From Flavobacteriaceae bacterium PS02337 (GTDB lineage Bacteria > Bacteroidota > Bacteroidia > Flavobacteriales > Flavobacteriaceae): 64,000 nucleotides of DNA. A program made the translations under genes and the position numbers. Below the pieces are notes generated by a model, which was not told the DNA's origin, made no database searches, and was given only the letters and a program-made list of their open reading frames with translations. This document shows positions 50,706 through 60,647 of this stretch, in pieces; the stretch's first letter is position 1; each line of letters begins with the position of its first letter. The stretch lies in assembly GCA_029959285.1 (NCBI GenBank), contig JASCOE010000002.1, positions 124,001 through 188,000 on the forward strand, given 5' to 3'.

Positions 50706-52622
50706 TTATTTCTTTTTCTTATTCTGAGCTTTTGCCGCTTCTTGTTGTTCCATTACATCTTGAAGACGTTGTTGAAACTTACTTGGCTTTTTAGGCTCTC
50801 TTTGCTTGTTCTCTTGTATTTGAGCGTGAATTTTTTCACTGTCTACAATGTAATTTTTGATGACAAACATAATTCCGATTGTAATTAAGTTTGAAATAAA
50901 GTTATACAAACTCAAACCTGCACCATAACTATTGAAGAAAATTAACATCATTAATGGCGAAACATAAATCATGATTTTCATCATTTTAGCCATATCCGGC
51001 ATACCTTCTTGCTGAGGCGCCGCCATTTGCTGATCTCCTGAAGTCATTTTCATGTAGAAGAAAATTGCAATTGCAGCCAAAATTGGAAACAAACTGATAT
51101 GATCTCCATACAATGGAATAGTAAATGGCAATTTTACAACCGAGTCAAAAGAAGATAAATCGTCAGCCCAAAGGAAACCTTTTTGTCTTAATTCGAACGC
51201 CGCAGGGAAAAACTGGAACGATGCATACATAAAAGGCAACTGAATCAATGCCGGAATACATCCTGCCATTGGGTTTACACCTGCTTTGTTGTATAACTTC
51301 ATTGTTTCCTGTTGTTTCTTCATTGGGTCTTTTTTGAATTTTTCTCCCAACTCAGCAATATCAGGTCGTAAAACTTTCATTTTTGCCTGAGACAAGAATG
51401 ACTTATACGTAATTGGCGACATAGCCAATTTGATAATGATGGTAAAAATAATGATTGCAATTCCTAAAGACAATCCTACTGTAGAACTTAAAAATCCGAA
51501 TAACGGAATAAAAATCCATTTATTAATCCATCCAAAAATTCCCCATCCTAATGGAATAATTTTTTCGAAGTTTTTATCGTATGCTTTTAATGTTTTATAA
51601 TCAGCTGGACCAAAATATAAACTCATTTTATAATCGATCTCACCGTTTGAAAACGCTAAAGGTAAGTTTGCTTTAAATTGTTTTGTAAAAACCGTATCGA
51701 TTTTTTCGTCTTTAACTAAATTATCTGAATGTAATTTTGAAGTTTCAAACGGTTTTTCACTATTTAAAATAGTAGCAAAAAAGTGTTGTTTAAATGCAAC
51801 ATAAGTTACTTTTTCAGGAGTTTCTTCCTTTCCGTCTCCGTTTGCACTTACGTTATTGTATTTTGATTCATTGTATTTGTAATCGATTTGAGCAAAACGA
51901 TTTTCATAAGAAACACTTTTTTCGTTTCTGTATGTTTTTAAATCCCATTGCAAATCAACTGGTTTAGCAGAATTTAAAACTCTGTTCAATCCTTGAGAAC
52001 GAATATCAAAACCAACTAAATAATCGTTTGGTTTTAAGACATATTTATATTCTAAAAATTCATTTGCACCTGCTTTCAAACGCATAGATAAAACTTGGTC
52101 TGCACCAATTTTTTCTAAAGTTGGTTCGAAATACAAATCTTTAGAATTTAAAGATCTATTATCTGTAGTAAGAAGCTGTAGATTTAAACTTGAATTGTTG
52201 TTTTTAATTAACTCAACTAATTGACCTGAACCTTTTTTAAATCTTTCGAATTCTTTTAAAGTAGCTTCAACAATATAACCACCTTTATTAGCGATTTTAA
52301 GTTTAATCTTTTCGTTTTCGATTGTTGTAAAAGCTTCTTTTGCAGAAGGAAGCGTTGCAGAATAAGCAAATCCTCCTAAAGTTTTTTGCAATTGCGCCAA
52401 TTGAAGTGTATCTCCAGGAGTTACAGCAGCCGCTGGTAATGTTGCAGTTTCAGCTTTATCAGCTTTTGCTTGTGCTTCTTGTTTAGCAACTAATTCTTTC
52501 TTGGCTTTTTCAGCAGCAATTTCTTTATCAGAAGGTTGATTTTGGTACATAATCCAAACCAAAATTCCGAATATCAACACAAAACCAATGATCGAATTTA
52601 GATCAAATTTTTTTTCTTCCAT
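50706..52622 (-). CDS. yidC: Membrane protein insertase YidC
   Basis: 638 residues. Inserts and folds inner-membrane proteins, alone or with SecYEG. Helix one at about 10-25 (IIGFVLIFGILVWIMYQ), a periplasmic beta domain to about 350 with an Ala/Lys/Glu linker near 30-70, then the conserved five-helix core (GIFGWINKWIFIPLFGFLSS to KNYIVDSEKIH), including KMKVLRPDIAELGEKFKKDP in the cytoplasmic loop. The C-terminus is Lys/Gln-rich, as in Bacteroidota YidC. It follows pyrG by 78 bp on the same strand and ends at the hairpin at 50668-50697. Confidence 0.96.
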   Translation of the reverse strand: MEEKKFDLNSIIGFVLIFGILVWIMYQNQPSDKEIAAEKAKKELVAKQEAQAKADKAETATLPAAAVTPGDTLQLAQLQKTLGGFAYSATLPSAKEAFTTIENEKIKLKIANKGGYIVEATLKEFERFKKGSGQLVELIKNNNSSLNLQLLTTDNRSLNSKDLYFEPTLEKIGADQVLSMRLKAGANEFLEYKYVLKPNDYLVGFDIRSQGLNRVLNSAKPVDLQWDLKTYRNEKSVSYENRFAQIDYKYNESKYNNVSANGDGKEETPEKVTYVAFKQHFFATILNSEKPFETSKLHSDNLVKDEKIDTVFTKQFKANLPLAFSNGEIDYKMSLYFGPADYKTLKAYDKNFEKIIPLGWGIFGWINKWIFIPLFGFLSSTVGLSLGIAIIIFTIIIKLAMSPITYKSFLSQAKMKVLRPDIAELGEKFKKDPMKKQQETMKLYNKAGVNPMAGCIPALIQLPFMYASFQFFPAAFELRQKGFLWADDLSSFDSVVKLPFTIPLYGDHISLFPILAAIAIFFYMKMTSGDQQMAAPQQEGMPDMAKMMKIMIYVSPLMMLIFFNSYGAGLSLYNFISNLITIGIMFVIKNYIVDSEKIHAQIQENKQREPKKPSKFQQRLQDVMEQQEAAKAQNKKKK

Positions 52623-52700
52623 TATTATTTAAAAAAGTTATTCTTTGAAGCTATTAGTAATGAGTTTATCTCAAAAGTTACAAGTTTCTCAAAATATTAA

Positions 52701-54432
<1,732 letters not shown>

Positions 54433-54585
54433 GGCTTTTTCAAATCAAAAGAAAACCGCTCATTATATTAATCTTTATCTATCTTTTGCCATTTTTTCAA
54501 ACAAGAAAAACAAAATTTTATCCAATTTTATAAAAATCTAACAATATGTATTATGGTTTCGGATATTGAATAAAGTAATAGATTT

Positions 54586-55911
54586 TCATTTTAGTTTGTA
54601 TCTTAAATTATCAAAGAAACGTTCAATTAGTCTTCTTTCTTCAGTAACAATTTCAGCTGTTCCGCTTGCTTCAGCGTGAAAATTTAATTCTACACCATAA
54701 TTTGTTTTTAATCCAAAAGGCAAAATAACATCTACAAGATAGGAGTTAATTTTATTTTGATTGTCAGATAATGTCTGCTGATTTGTTACTAATGAAATTC
54801 TTTTTACTTTCCCCTTTATTGAACCATATTCATTATAAGGATAATTGTTAAGTTTAATAATAACAGCTTGTCCAACTTTTACTTTTCCAGCACCATTTTC
54901 AGGCAAATTGACCTGACCAATCAATTTATTATTATCGGGCATAATTTTAAACAACTCTTGTCCAGATTGGATATAATCATTGTTTTTGACGAAATTTAAA
55001 AAGTCAACTTTCCCTTCAATCGGAGAAACAAAAATATAAGTACGTTCCCATTTTTTTAAGGAATCAATCAAATCATAATAGCTATTATACAAATTAACAA
55101 CGAGTTCTCTTTCTTTTTGAGCTTTTTCAATTGCAATAATCTGAGCTTTATTTTGAGTTTCATTTATTTGATAATTTGTATTACTAATTTCTTTATCAAT
55201 AGCATTGTAATCAAGAATGCTATTTGCTTTTGCAATTATGGAATGCTCAATATCTGCTTTAGAAGTGACCTCTTTTTCAAATAAAATTGAATCTTTTTTA
55301 AAAAGACTCTGTGAGATTTTATATTTGATTTCTTGATTCTTAAAATCACTTTTTAATTGATGAAATTTACTTTTTTGTAATTCGAAAAGTTTTTGATTTA
55401 TTTCTTTTTGAAATTCATACGGCTGTTGAACTGAATAGTCTAAGTATTGATATAGAGAGTTTAAAAAATTAAAATATTTATTATTTATATCTCCCAATGA
55501 TAAATTTTCAGGAAATAAATGACGATGTGCTTTATAATTGATTTTATGAATATTTGTTTCATAAAGCATTTTATCTAATAGTTGAATATCTTTCAAACTT
55601 GCTTCATTTTTTATATAAGCTAGATAAGTACCTTCTTTTACTTTTGTTCCAGATTTATTTTCTATTATAATTATATTTCCAGTAGTTGTAGCTATCAGTT
55701 TAACCGGAGGCTGCTGTGAATTAACAACAATTTGTCCTGATAAAATTGAAGGATATTTTATCAGCCATCCAAATAGAAGTAAAAGTAAAACCAGTCCAAT
55801 AACAATTCCGCTTATTGTCACACCAAATTTAGTTGGCATTCTTTCAATTATTGAAGCAACTTCTTCTGTTCTATTTTCATTTAATGTTTTATGAAATCCT
55901 TTTTTAGCCAT
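54586..55911 (-). CDS. HlyD-family membrane fusion protein of the export cassette
   Basis: 441 residues. A cytoplasmic N-terminus of about 30 residues, one membrane helix (about 31-52, FGVTISGIVIGLVLLLLLFG), a lipoyl/barrel-sandwich half (IATTTGNIIIIENKSGTKVK near 90), a long coiled-coil region (about 110-290) rich in Lys/Glu/Gln, the second half-lipoyl (IFVSPIEGKVDFLNFVKNND) and a beta-barrel domain with VKVGQAVIIKLNNYP. It should bridge the inner-membrane ABC transporter to an outer-membrane channel. Its start overlaps the transporter gene by 8 bp, proof of a shared transcript. No TolC-like gene lies in the window. Confidence 0.92.
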   Translation of the reverse strand: MAKKGFHKTLNENRTEEVASIIERMPTKFGVTISGIVIGLVLLLLLFGWLIKYPSILSGQIVVNSQQPPVKLIATTTGNIIIIENKSGTKVKEGTYLAYIKNEASLKDIQLLDKMLYETNIHKINYKAHRHLFPENLSLGDINNKYFNFLNSLYQYLDYSVQQPYEFQKEINQKLFELQKSKFHQLKSDFKNQEIKYKISQSLFKKDSILFEKEVTSKADIEHSIIAKANSILDYNAIDKEISNTNYQINETQNKAQIIAIEKAQKERELVVNLYNSYYDLIDSLKKWERTYIFVSPIEGKVDFLNFVKNNDYIQSGQELFKIMPDNNKLIGQVNLPENGAGKVKVGQAVIIKLNNYPYNEYGSIKGKVKRISLVTNQQTLSDNQNKINSYLVDVILPFGLKTNYGVELNFHAEASGTAEIVTEERRLIERFFDNLRYKLK

Positions 55912-58090
55912 TTACAGTATCTCCTATTTGTGTTTTAACTAATTGATAATAATGTCCGTTCTCTCTGGACATCAACATATCGTGATTACCAATTTCCGTG
56001 ATGTAGCCATTTTTCAAAACTATTATTTGATCTGCTTTCCGAATAGTACTTAATCTATGCGCAACAACTATCACGGTTTTGTTTTTAAATATTTCTTCTA
56101 ATGCCATAACAATTTTTTGTTCATTTATAACATCTAAAGAATTGGTCGCTTCATCAAAAAATAAATAATCCGGATCTTTATACAAAGCTCTTGCAATTAA
56201 AACTCGTTGCTTTTGCCCACCACTTAAACCTCTTCCGCTTTCCCCCATCATGGTTTGATAACCTTTAGGCATTGCTTCAATTTCAGAAGCTATGTTTGCA
56301 ACAGTTACTGCTTTTTTCAATCTTTCATAATCTATATTTTCATCGTCCAAAACAATATTATTTTGAATAGTATCGCTAAATATTTTGCCATCCTGCATTA
56401 CTGCACCACAGCTTTCCCTCCATTGTTTCAAATTAATATTCTGAATATTTAGATTTCCCATTGACAGTTCGCCATGAGTAGGTTTATATAATCTTAATAT
56501 TAATTTTAATAAAGTAGTTTTTCCGCTTCCGCTATCCCCAACAATTGCAGTAACCTTCCCTTCAGGAATTGCAAGAGAAATATTACTCAAAATATAATCA
56601 CCATTACGACTATACTGAAAACTCACATTTCTTAAGAGTAGACTTTTATCTTCAGGTAATTTTATATTATTATTAATATCATTTTCTTCTTCATTCTCCA
56701 GTTCATGAATTTCATTAAGTCTCAAAAAACTAATTTTTGCATATTGTCCAGAATGAATAAAAGAAATGAATTGCATTACTGGACCATTTAGCATTCCTAT
56801 TATGAATTGAGTAGATATCATTACACCAAAAGTAATATCACCTTTAATTACAGATTTTGCGCAATAAAAAGTAATAATCAAATTGGTCAATTGATTAATG
56901 AATTGTGCTCCCAAATTTTGAGCATTATTAATTCTTAATATTTTTTGATCAATTTTGAATAACTGAACTTGTAAAGCTTCCCACTTCCATCTTTTCTGTT
57001 TTTCATAGTTATTAATTTTAATATCTTGAATGCTTCCAATTGTTTCTACCCAATAACTTTGATTTTTAGTATGCACATCAAAATATTCCCAATCAAGTTT
57101 TTTCCTAAATCTCAGAAAAACGAGTACCCAGCTAATAAATAATATACTTCCTACAATGTAAATCAAGCATAAAATTGGACTGTAAATCAAAAGTATAATT
57201 CCAAAAATAAAAAAGGTTAATACCGAAAAAAGAAAATTAAGGGAGTTATTCATTATAAAATCCCGAATACGCTCGTGATCTTGTGCGCGTTGCAAAATAT
57301 CTCCAATTAATTTTTTTTCGAAAAAGGTTATTGGCAATTTCATTAGTTTGATCAGGTAATCTGAAATTAATGAAATATTAATTCTAGATGTAAGATGAAG
57401 TAAAACCCAATCTCTAAGCATATTACTCAATAAAATACTGACTATAATGGTTATGTTGGCTATTAAAACCAGATCGATAAAATCCAAATCATTTGTCTGG
57501 ATTCCAACATCAATAACAGCTTTTGAAATAAAAGGCAAAAATGCCTGCAAAACTGTTACTATTAGCATTACTACAAATAAGTTAACAAAACTCTTTTTAT
57601 AGGGCGTAAAGTAACCTAAGAAATTTTCTAATGTTTTGCGTCTTTCAATTTTATCATTTATTGATCGCTGTTTAAAATCAGCCATTGGTTCTATAGCTAA
57701 AACTGCACCTGTATTAGATTCTTTTAGCCAGCCGTTTTTAAAATTTTCATGAGAGTATTTTAATAAGCCCTTAGCAGGATCTGAAACAAATACTTGCTTA
57801 TTACTTATTTTATAAACCACTACAAAATGATTATCCTGCCAATGTACTATACAGGGCAATGAAATGATTTTTAAAGTATCAAAATCTATTTTAATACTTT
57901 TGGTACGCAAACTTATTTTTTCGCATGCATCGCTAATATCTAAAAAACTTACACCTTCTCTTGTAATACCACATAAATCACGTAAAAAAGGCAGGCTATA
58001 GAACCTGCCATAAAATTTAGCAATAATTTTTATACAAGATGGACCGCAGTCTTTTGCATCGAGTTGAAATTCGTGAGGAAAATTGAACAT
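55904..58090 (-). CDS. Peptidase-containing ABC transporter (C39 peptidase, bacteriocin-type exporter)
   Basis: 728 residues in three parts. Residues 1-130: C39 cysteine peptidase with Gln9, Cys15 (DAKDCGPSC), His88 (NHFVVVY) and Asp104 (VSDPAKG), all needed to cut leaders after Gly-Gly. Residues about 165-450: six-helix ABC membrane domain. Residues about 480-725: ATPase with Walker A GDSGSGKTT, signature GLSGGQKQR, Walker B YLFFDEATN and the switch His in VAHRLSTI. The substrate is almost surely the double-glycine-leader lipase three genes upstream. All catalytic residues are intact, so the system looks functional. Confidence 0.95.
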   Translation of the reverse strand: MFNFPHEFQLDAKDCGPSCIKIIAKFYGRFYSLPFLRDLCGITREGVSFLDISDACEKISLRTKSIKIDFDTLKIISLPCIVHWQDNHFVVVYKISNKQVFVSDPAKGLLKYSHENFKNGWLKESNTGAVLAIEPMADFKQRSINDKIERRKTLENFLGYFTPYKKSFVNLFVVMLIVTVLQAFLPFISKAVIDVGIQTNDLDFIDLVLIANITIIVSILLSNMLRDWVLLHLTSRINISLISDYLIKLMKLPITFFEKKLIGDILQRAQDHERIRDFIMNNSLNFLFSVLTFFIFGIILLIYSPILCLIYIVGSILFISWVLVFLRFRKKLDWEYFDVHTKNQSYWVETIGSIQDIKINNYEKQKRWKWEALQVQLFKIDQKILRINNAQNLGAQFINQLTNLIITFYCAKSVIKGDITFGVMISTQFIIGMLNGPVMQFISFIHSGQYAKISFLRLNEIHELENEEENDINNNIKLPEDKSLLLRNVSFQYSRNGDYILSNISLAIPEGKVTAIVGDSGSGKTTLLKLILRLYKPTHGELSMGNLNIQNINLKQWRESCGAVMQDGKIFSDTIQNNIVLDDENIDYERLKKAVTVANIASEIEAMPKGYQTMMGESGRGLSGGQKQRVLIARALYKDPDYLFFDEATNSLDVINEQKIVMALEEIFKNKTVIVVAHRLSTIRKADQIIVLKNGYITEIGNHDMLMSRENGHYYQLVKTQIGDTVNG

Positions 58091-58111
58091 TTGTTTTTTT
58101 TTAGATTAGAA

Positions 58112-58618
58112 TTATTTTATTCTTCTTAACAATCTATAATAAACAACTTTTCCAGTTTGAGTGCCGTCATCTAATGTCATCATTAAGTCACCTTTTTTAG
58201 CTATTCCTTCTATGTCTTTAGCAAAAATATTTGTCCCCCATATTTCTAAATAATTTTTAACACTAGGATTATCAATTATTACAAAAGAACCGCTAACCTT
58301 ATAATTAGGTATTTTATTTTTTTGAAAAGCCTCAAAAAGAACATGTAATTCTTGCTTTGAATATTCTTTATTTACAGAGCTCATCATTGAACTTACTTTT
58401 CCATCTTTTGTAAATTGAAACCACTGATAAGGTTGCGGCCATGGATTTACTTTATTAACTGCAAGATTTGGTATGGAAATCATTTTCCAATACCCTAAAA
58501 GTTCCTTTGCTGATGCTGGCCCTCCAGCTGCTGATTTTTTGTTAGTATCTTGAGAAATAGCACTAATTGAAATTAGTAATATGGAAAATAGAAAGAAGCT
58601 TTTTTTAATTTGTGACAT
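58112..58618 (-). CDS. Exported lipocalin-like protein, candidate immunity or accessory factor
   Basis: 168 residues. Signal peptide 1-22 (ending ISAIS-Q). A short Gly/Ala/Ser linker, then about 130 residues beginning ELLGYWKMISIPN, which resembles the opening G-x-W strand of lipocalin-like barrels, and ending GKVVYYRLLRRIK. There is no lipobox, so it should be free in the periplasm or outer leaflet. Its ATG lies 14 bp inside the preceding lipoprotein gene and its stop is 21 bp before the transporter. Role inferred from position only. Confidence 0.65.
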   Translation of the reverse strand: MSQIKKSFFLFSILLISISAISQDTNKKSAAGGPASAKELLGYWKMISIPNLAVNKVNPWPQPYQWFQFTKDGKVSSMMSSVNKEYSKQELHVLFEAFQKNKIPNYKVSGSFVIIDNPSVKNYLEIWGTNIFAKDIEGIAKKGDLMMTLDDGTQTGKVVYYRLLRRIK

Positions 58619-59216
58619 CGTTATACATATTTATTTTTTTACTTATTAATTCAAAAATCTCTCCTTCACTTGTATCGTAACGTATTAAACCTTCTTTTTT
58701 ATCCCAATAAAAAGATTTTATATAGATTAGTGAAACATTTTTTGCATTAACACCATCTTCAAATTGATATACGTCATGATAGCTTTTATCTGTTGTAGAT
58801 ATTCTAAAATTCTCTAATTTTGAATCTTCATTTTTAAGATTTCCCTGTTGATATAATCCAAAAGCATAAAAACCAGGAAAACATTTTTTATCTACTTGAT
58901 CTTTACAAACAGATATTCCTACATCACAATTTCCTTCACTTTTACAATTTTTAAGTTTAAGAATAATATACATTATATGAGGTTGAATTGGTCCAATACC
59001 ATAATAATTACAATTCTCATTTCCATGACCTTCCTTTTTTTCTGAAACAACTAGAGTGTCTAAATTTCCTTCATTACTTTTAAAAATCATAGTTTGTCCA
59101 TTTTCATAAACTGAAAACCATTTTTTTTCTTCATCGGTTAAATTTGTTTCAACACATTTACCACAAGAATTTAAAAACATCAAAAATGAAAATAAAATAA
59201 TTATACTCTTTTTCAT
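58605..59216 (-). CDS. Lipoprotein next to the lipase, candidate immunity protein
   Basis: 203 residues. Signal peptide with lipobox FLNSC (Cys18). The mature part has seven further cysteines, including CGKC directly at the lipid site, ENCNYYGIG, NCKSEGNCDVGISVCK and KKCFP, suggesting several disulfides in a periplasmic domain of mixed beta form. No family recognised. The ATG is 1 bp after the lipase stop, the position where immunity genes often sit next to toxin genes, and a periplasm-facing lipoprotein would meet an exported lipase on its way back. Confidence 0.65.
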   Translation of the reverse strand: MKKSIIILFSFLMFLNSCGKCVETNLTDEEKKWFSVYENGQTMIFKSNEGNLDTLVVSEKKEGHGNENCNYYGIGPIQPHIMYIILKLKNCKSEGNCDVGISVCKDQVDKKCFPGFYAFGLYQQGNLKNEDSKLENFRISTTDKSYHDVYQFEDGVNAKNVSLIYIKSFYWDKKEGLIRYDTSEGEIFELISKKINMYNDVTN

Positions 59217-59217
59217 C

Positions 59218-60570
59218 TTACCTTGGATTTGGAACTACTTTTAAAGCTGCTATCATCGCATCAATACTATGCCCTCCTGAACTAGATCCGTTTTGATTAA
59301 CAATGTGCTTTTGTCCACCTGCTGTATTTAGACCAGGTGTAACCGTTTGTACTATATTTAAAGGATCATTATTCATAATATAAGAATGAGTATCTGACAC
59401 AAAACCAATTCCTAAAATTATTGCTGTTTGATAACTTAATCCAGCTGCGTTAAAAGTTGTAGCACTTTCTCCAGTGGATCTAGCATTAGCTTCCGCCAAA
59501 CCTCCTCCTAAAGAATGTCCCGCAAACGATAATTGATCCCCAAATAGTACTTTTAAAACCTTTGCATTTTCTACAGATTGATAATATTGTAAAGAAATGC
59601 CTTGAGTTTGTAATACATCCGCAGCATAGTCTGCTATTTCAGCCTCCGTTCCTGCTGTAACATAACAGTATTCCATTTTTCCATTTGTACCCATTTTTTC
59701 ATATAACTGTGATTTAAATCCTGATTCTGGGTCATTATATAAAACACCTGCAACTGGTTTTGAAACTGTCCAATTCCCAAAATCCTTGGGGTCTTTAATT
59801 TCATCACCATAAACTGCTTTAGACATAACAGCAGCTTCTAAGGGAGATGGTTTTGCAGCACTGCCATGTATAGGCATTATATACCACGAAGCATTATCTG
59901 TTCCACTACTTCCGCCACTACTTGTTCCTCCACTACTTACATTATTTATAAAAAGCGGTAAATTATTTATTATTTCACCTTGTAATATTGTACTTGGACC
60001 TTTGTAATTATTTTGTACTGTCACATTATTTAAAACTGTTCCTGGTAATTGAAGATTATATTGTTGATTGTTTATTTGTTGCCCTGTAGTAGTTAATTCA
60101 TTATTAATAAAATTAAAAAGTTGGTTATTAGTTATACTTCCATGATTAGCATCTACAAATTGAAAAAAGCGAATAATAGTAAGTGAATCTGTGGTTTGCT
60201 TACCACTATTGTAAGTATCGTACCATCCGCCACCATAACCATTGTTTAAGGTTGATGAATTCAAATTATTTGTACCAGTACTTGAACTAGTGCCCCCATA
60301 ATAAGGTGAACTAGGATAGCTACTTTCTCCAGCACCCGTAACAGAACCACTTCCATAAACACCCCCACCTACAGCATTTGTACCTCCAAATCCTCCGTAA
60401 TTACTTCCTGTAAAACTTGTATCGAATGGATTACCATTAAGCGCAGTTCCATTACCACCACCAGAACCAGTAGTTCCACCTCCACCAGAGCCTCCAATAA
60501 TTTCTCTCATTCCGTCTTTTTCTAACATACCGACGATGTCAGAAAATTTAATCTTTTTAATTGCTTTCAT
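59218..60570 (-). CDS. Lipase-domain protein with double-glycine leader (polymorphic-toxin-like)
   Basis: 450 residues in four parts. Residues 1-27: a leader ending Gly26-Gly27 with Leu16 at -12, Met21 at -7 and Ile24 at -4, the classic pattern cut by C39 peptidases. Residues 28-125: a Gly/Ser/Asn/Tyr-rich low-complexity linker. Residues 126-240: an Asn/Gln-rich segment of unknown fold. Residues 240-450: an alpha/beta-hydrolase with nucleophile Ser353 in FAGHSLGGGLA, followed by ATTFNAAGL, the candidate acid Asp402 (MNNDPLN) and the candidate base His434 (GGHSIDAM). The GHSLGGGL...TFNAAGL...H-D layout is that of phospholipase domains in polymorphic toxins. No usual signal peptide. Predicted cargo of the transporter in this operon. 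Confidence 0.85.
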   Translation of the reverse strand: MKAIKKIKFSDIVGMLEKDGMREIIGGSGGGGTTGSGGGNGTALNGNPFDTSFTGSNYGGFGGTNAVGGGVYGSGSVTGAGESSYPSSPYYGGTSSSTGTNNLNSSTLNNGYGGGWYDTYNSGKQTTDSLTIIRFFQFVDANHGSITNNQLFNFINNELTTTGQQINNQQYNLQLPGTVLNNVTVQNNYKGPSTILQGEIINNLPLFINNVSSGGTSSGGSSGTDNASWYIMPIHGSAAKPSPLEAAVMSKAVYGDEIKDPKDFGNWTVSKPVAGVLYNDPESGFKSQLYEKMGTNGKMEYCYVTAGTEAEIADYAADVLQTQGISLQYYQSVENAKVLKVLFGDQLSFAGHSLGGGLAEANARSTGESATTFNAAGLSYQTAIILGIGFVSDTHSYIMNNDPLNIVQTVTPGLNTAGGQKHIVNQNGSSSGGHSIDAMIAALKVVPNPR

Positions 60571-60647
60571 AAGTTTATTTTATATAGTTAAATACTTCAA
60601 AAATTATTTTAATTAACACAAATAATATTGTTAAAATTTAAAAATGA

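Noticed and set aside
54586-58090. Ordinary lanthipeptide or microcin cluster with a short precursor gene
   Set aside because: I looked for a short Gly-Gly peptide frame in the gaps of this operon and found none; the only leader seen is on the 450-residue lipase protein.
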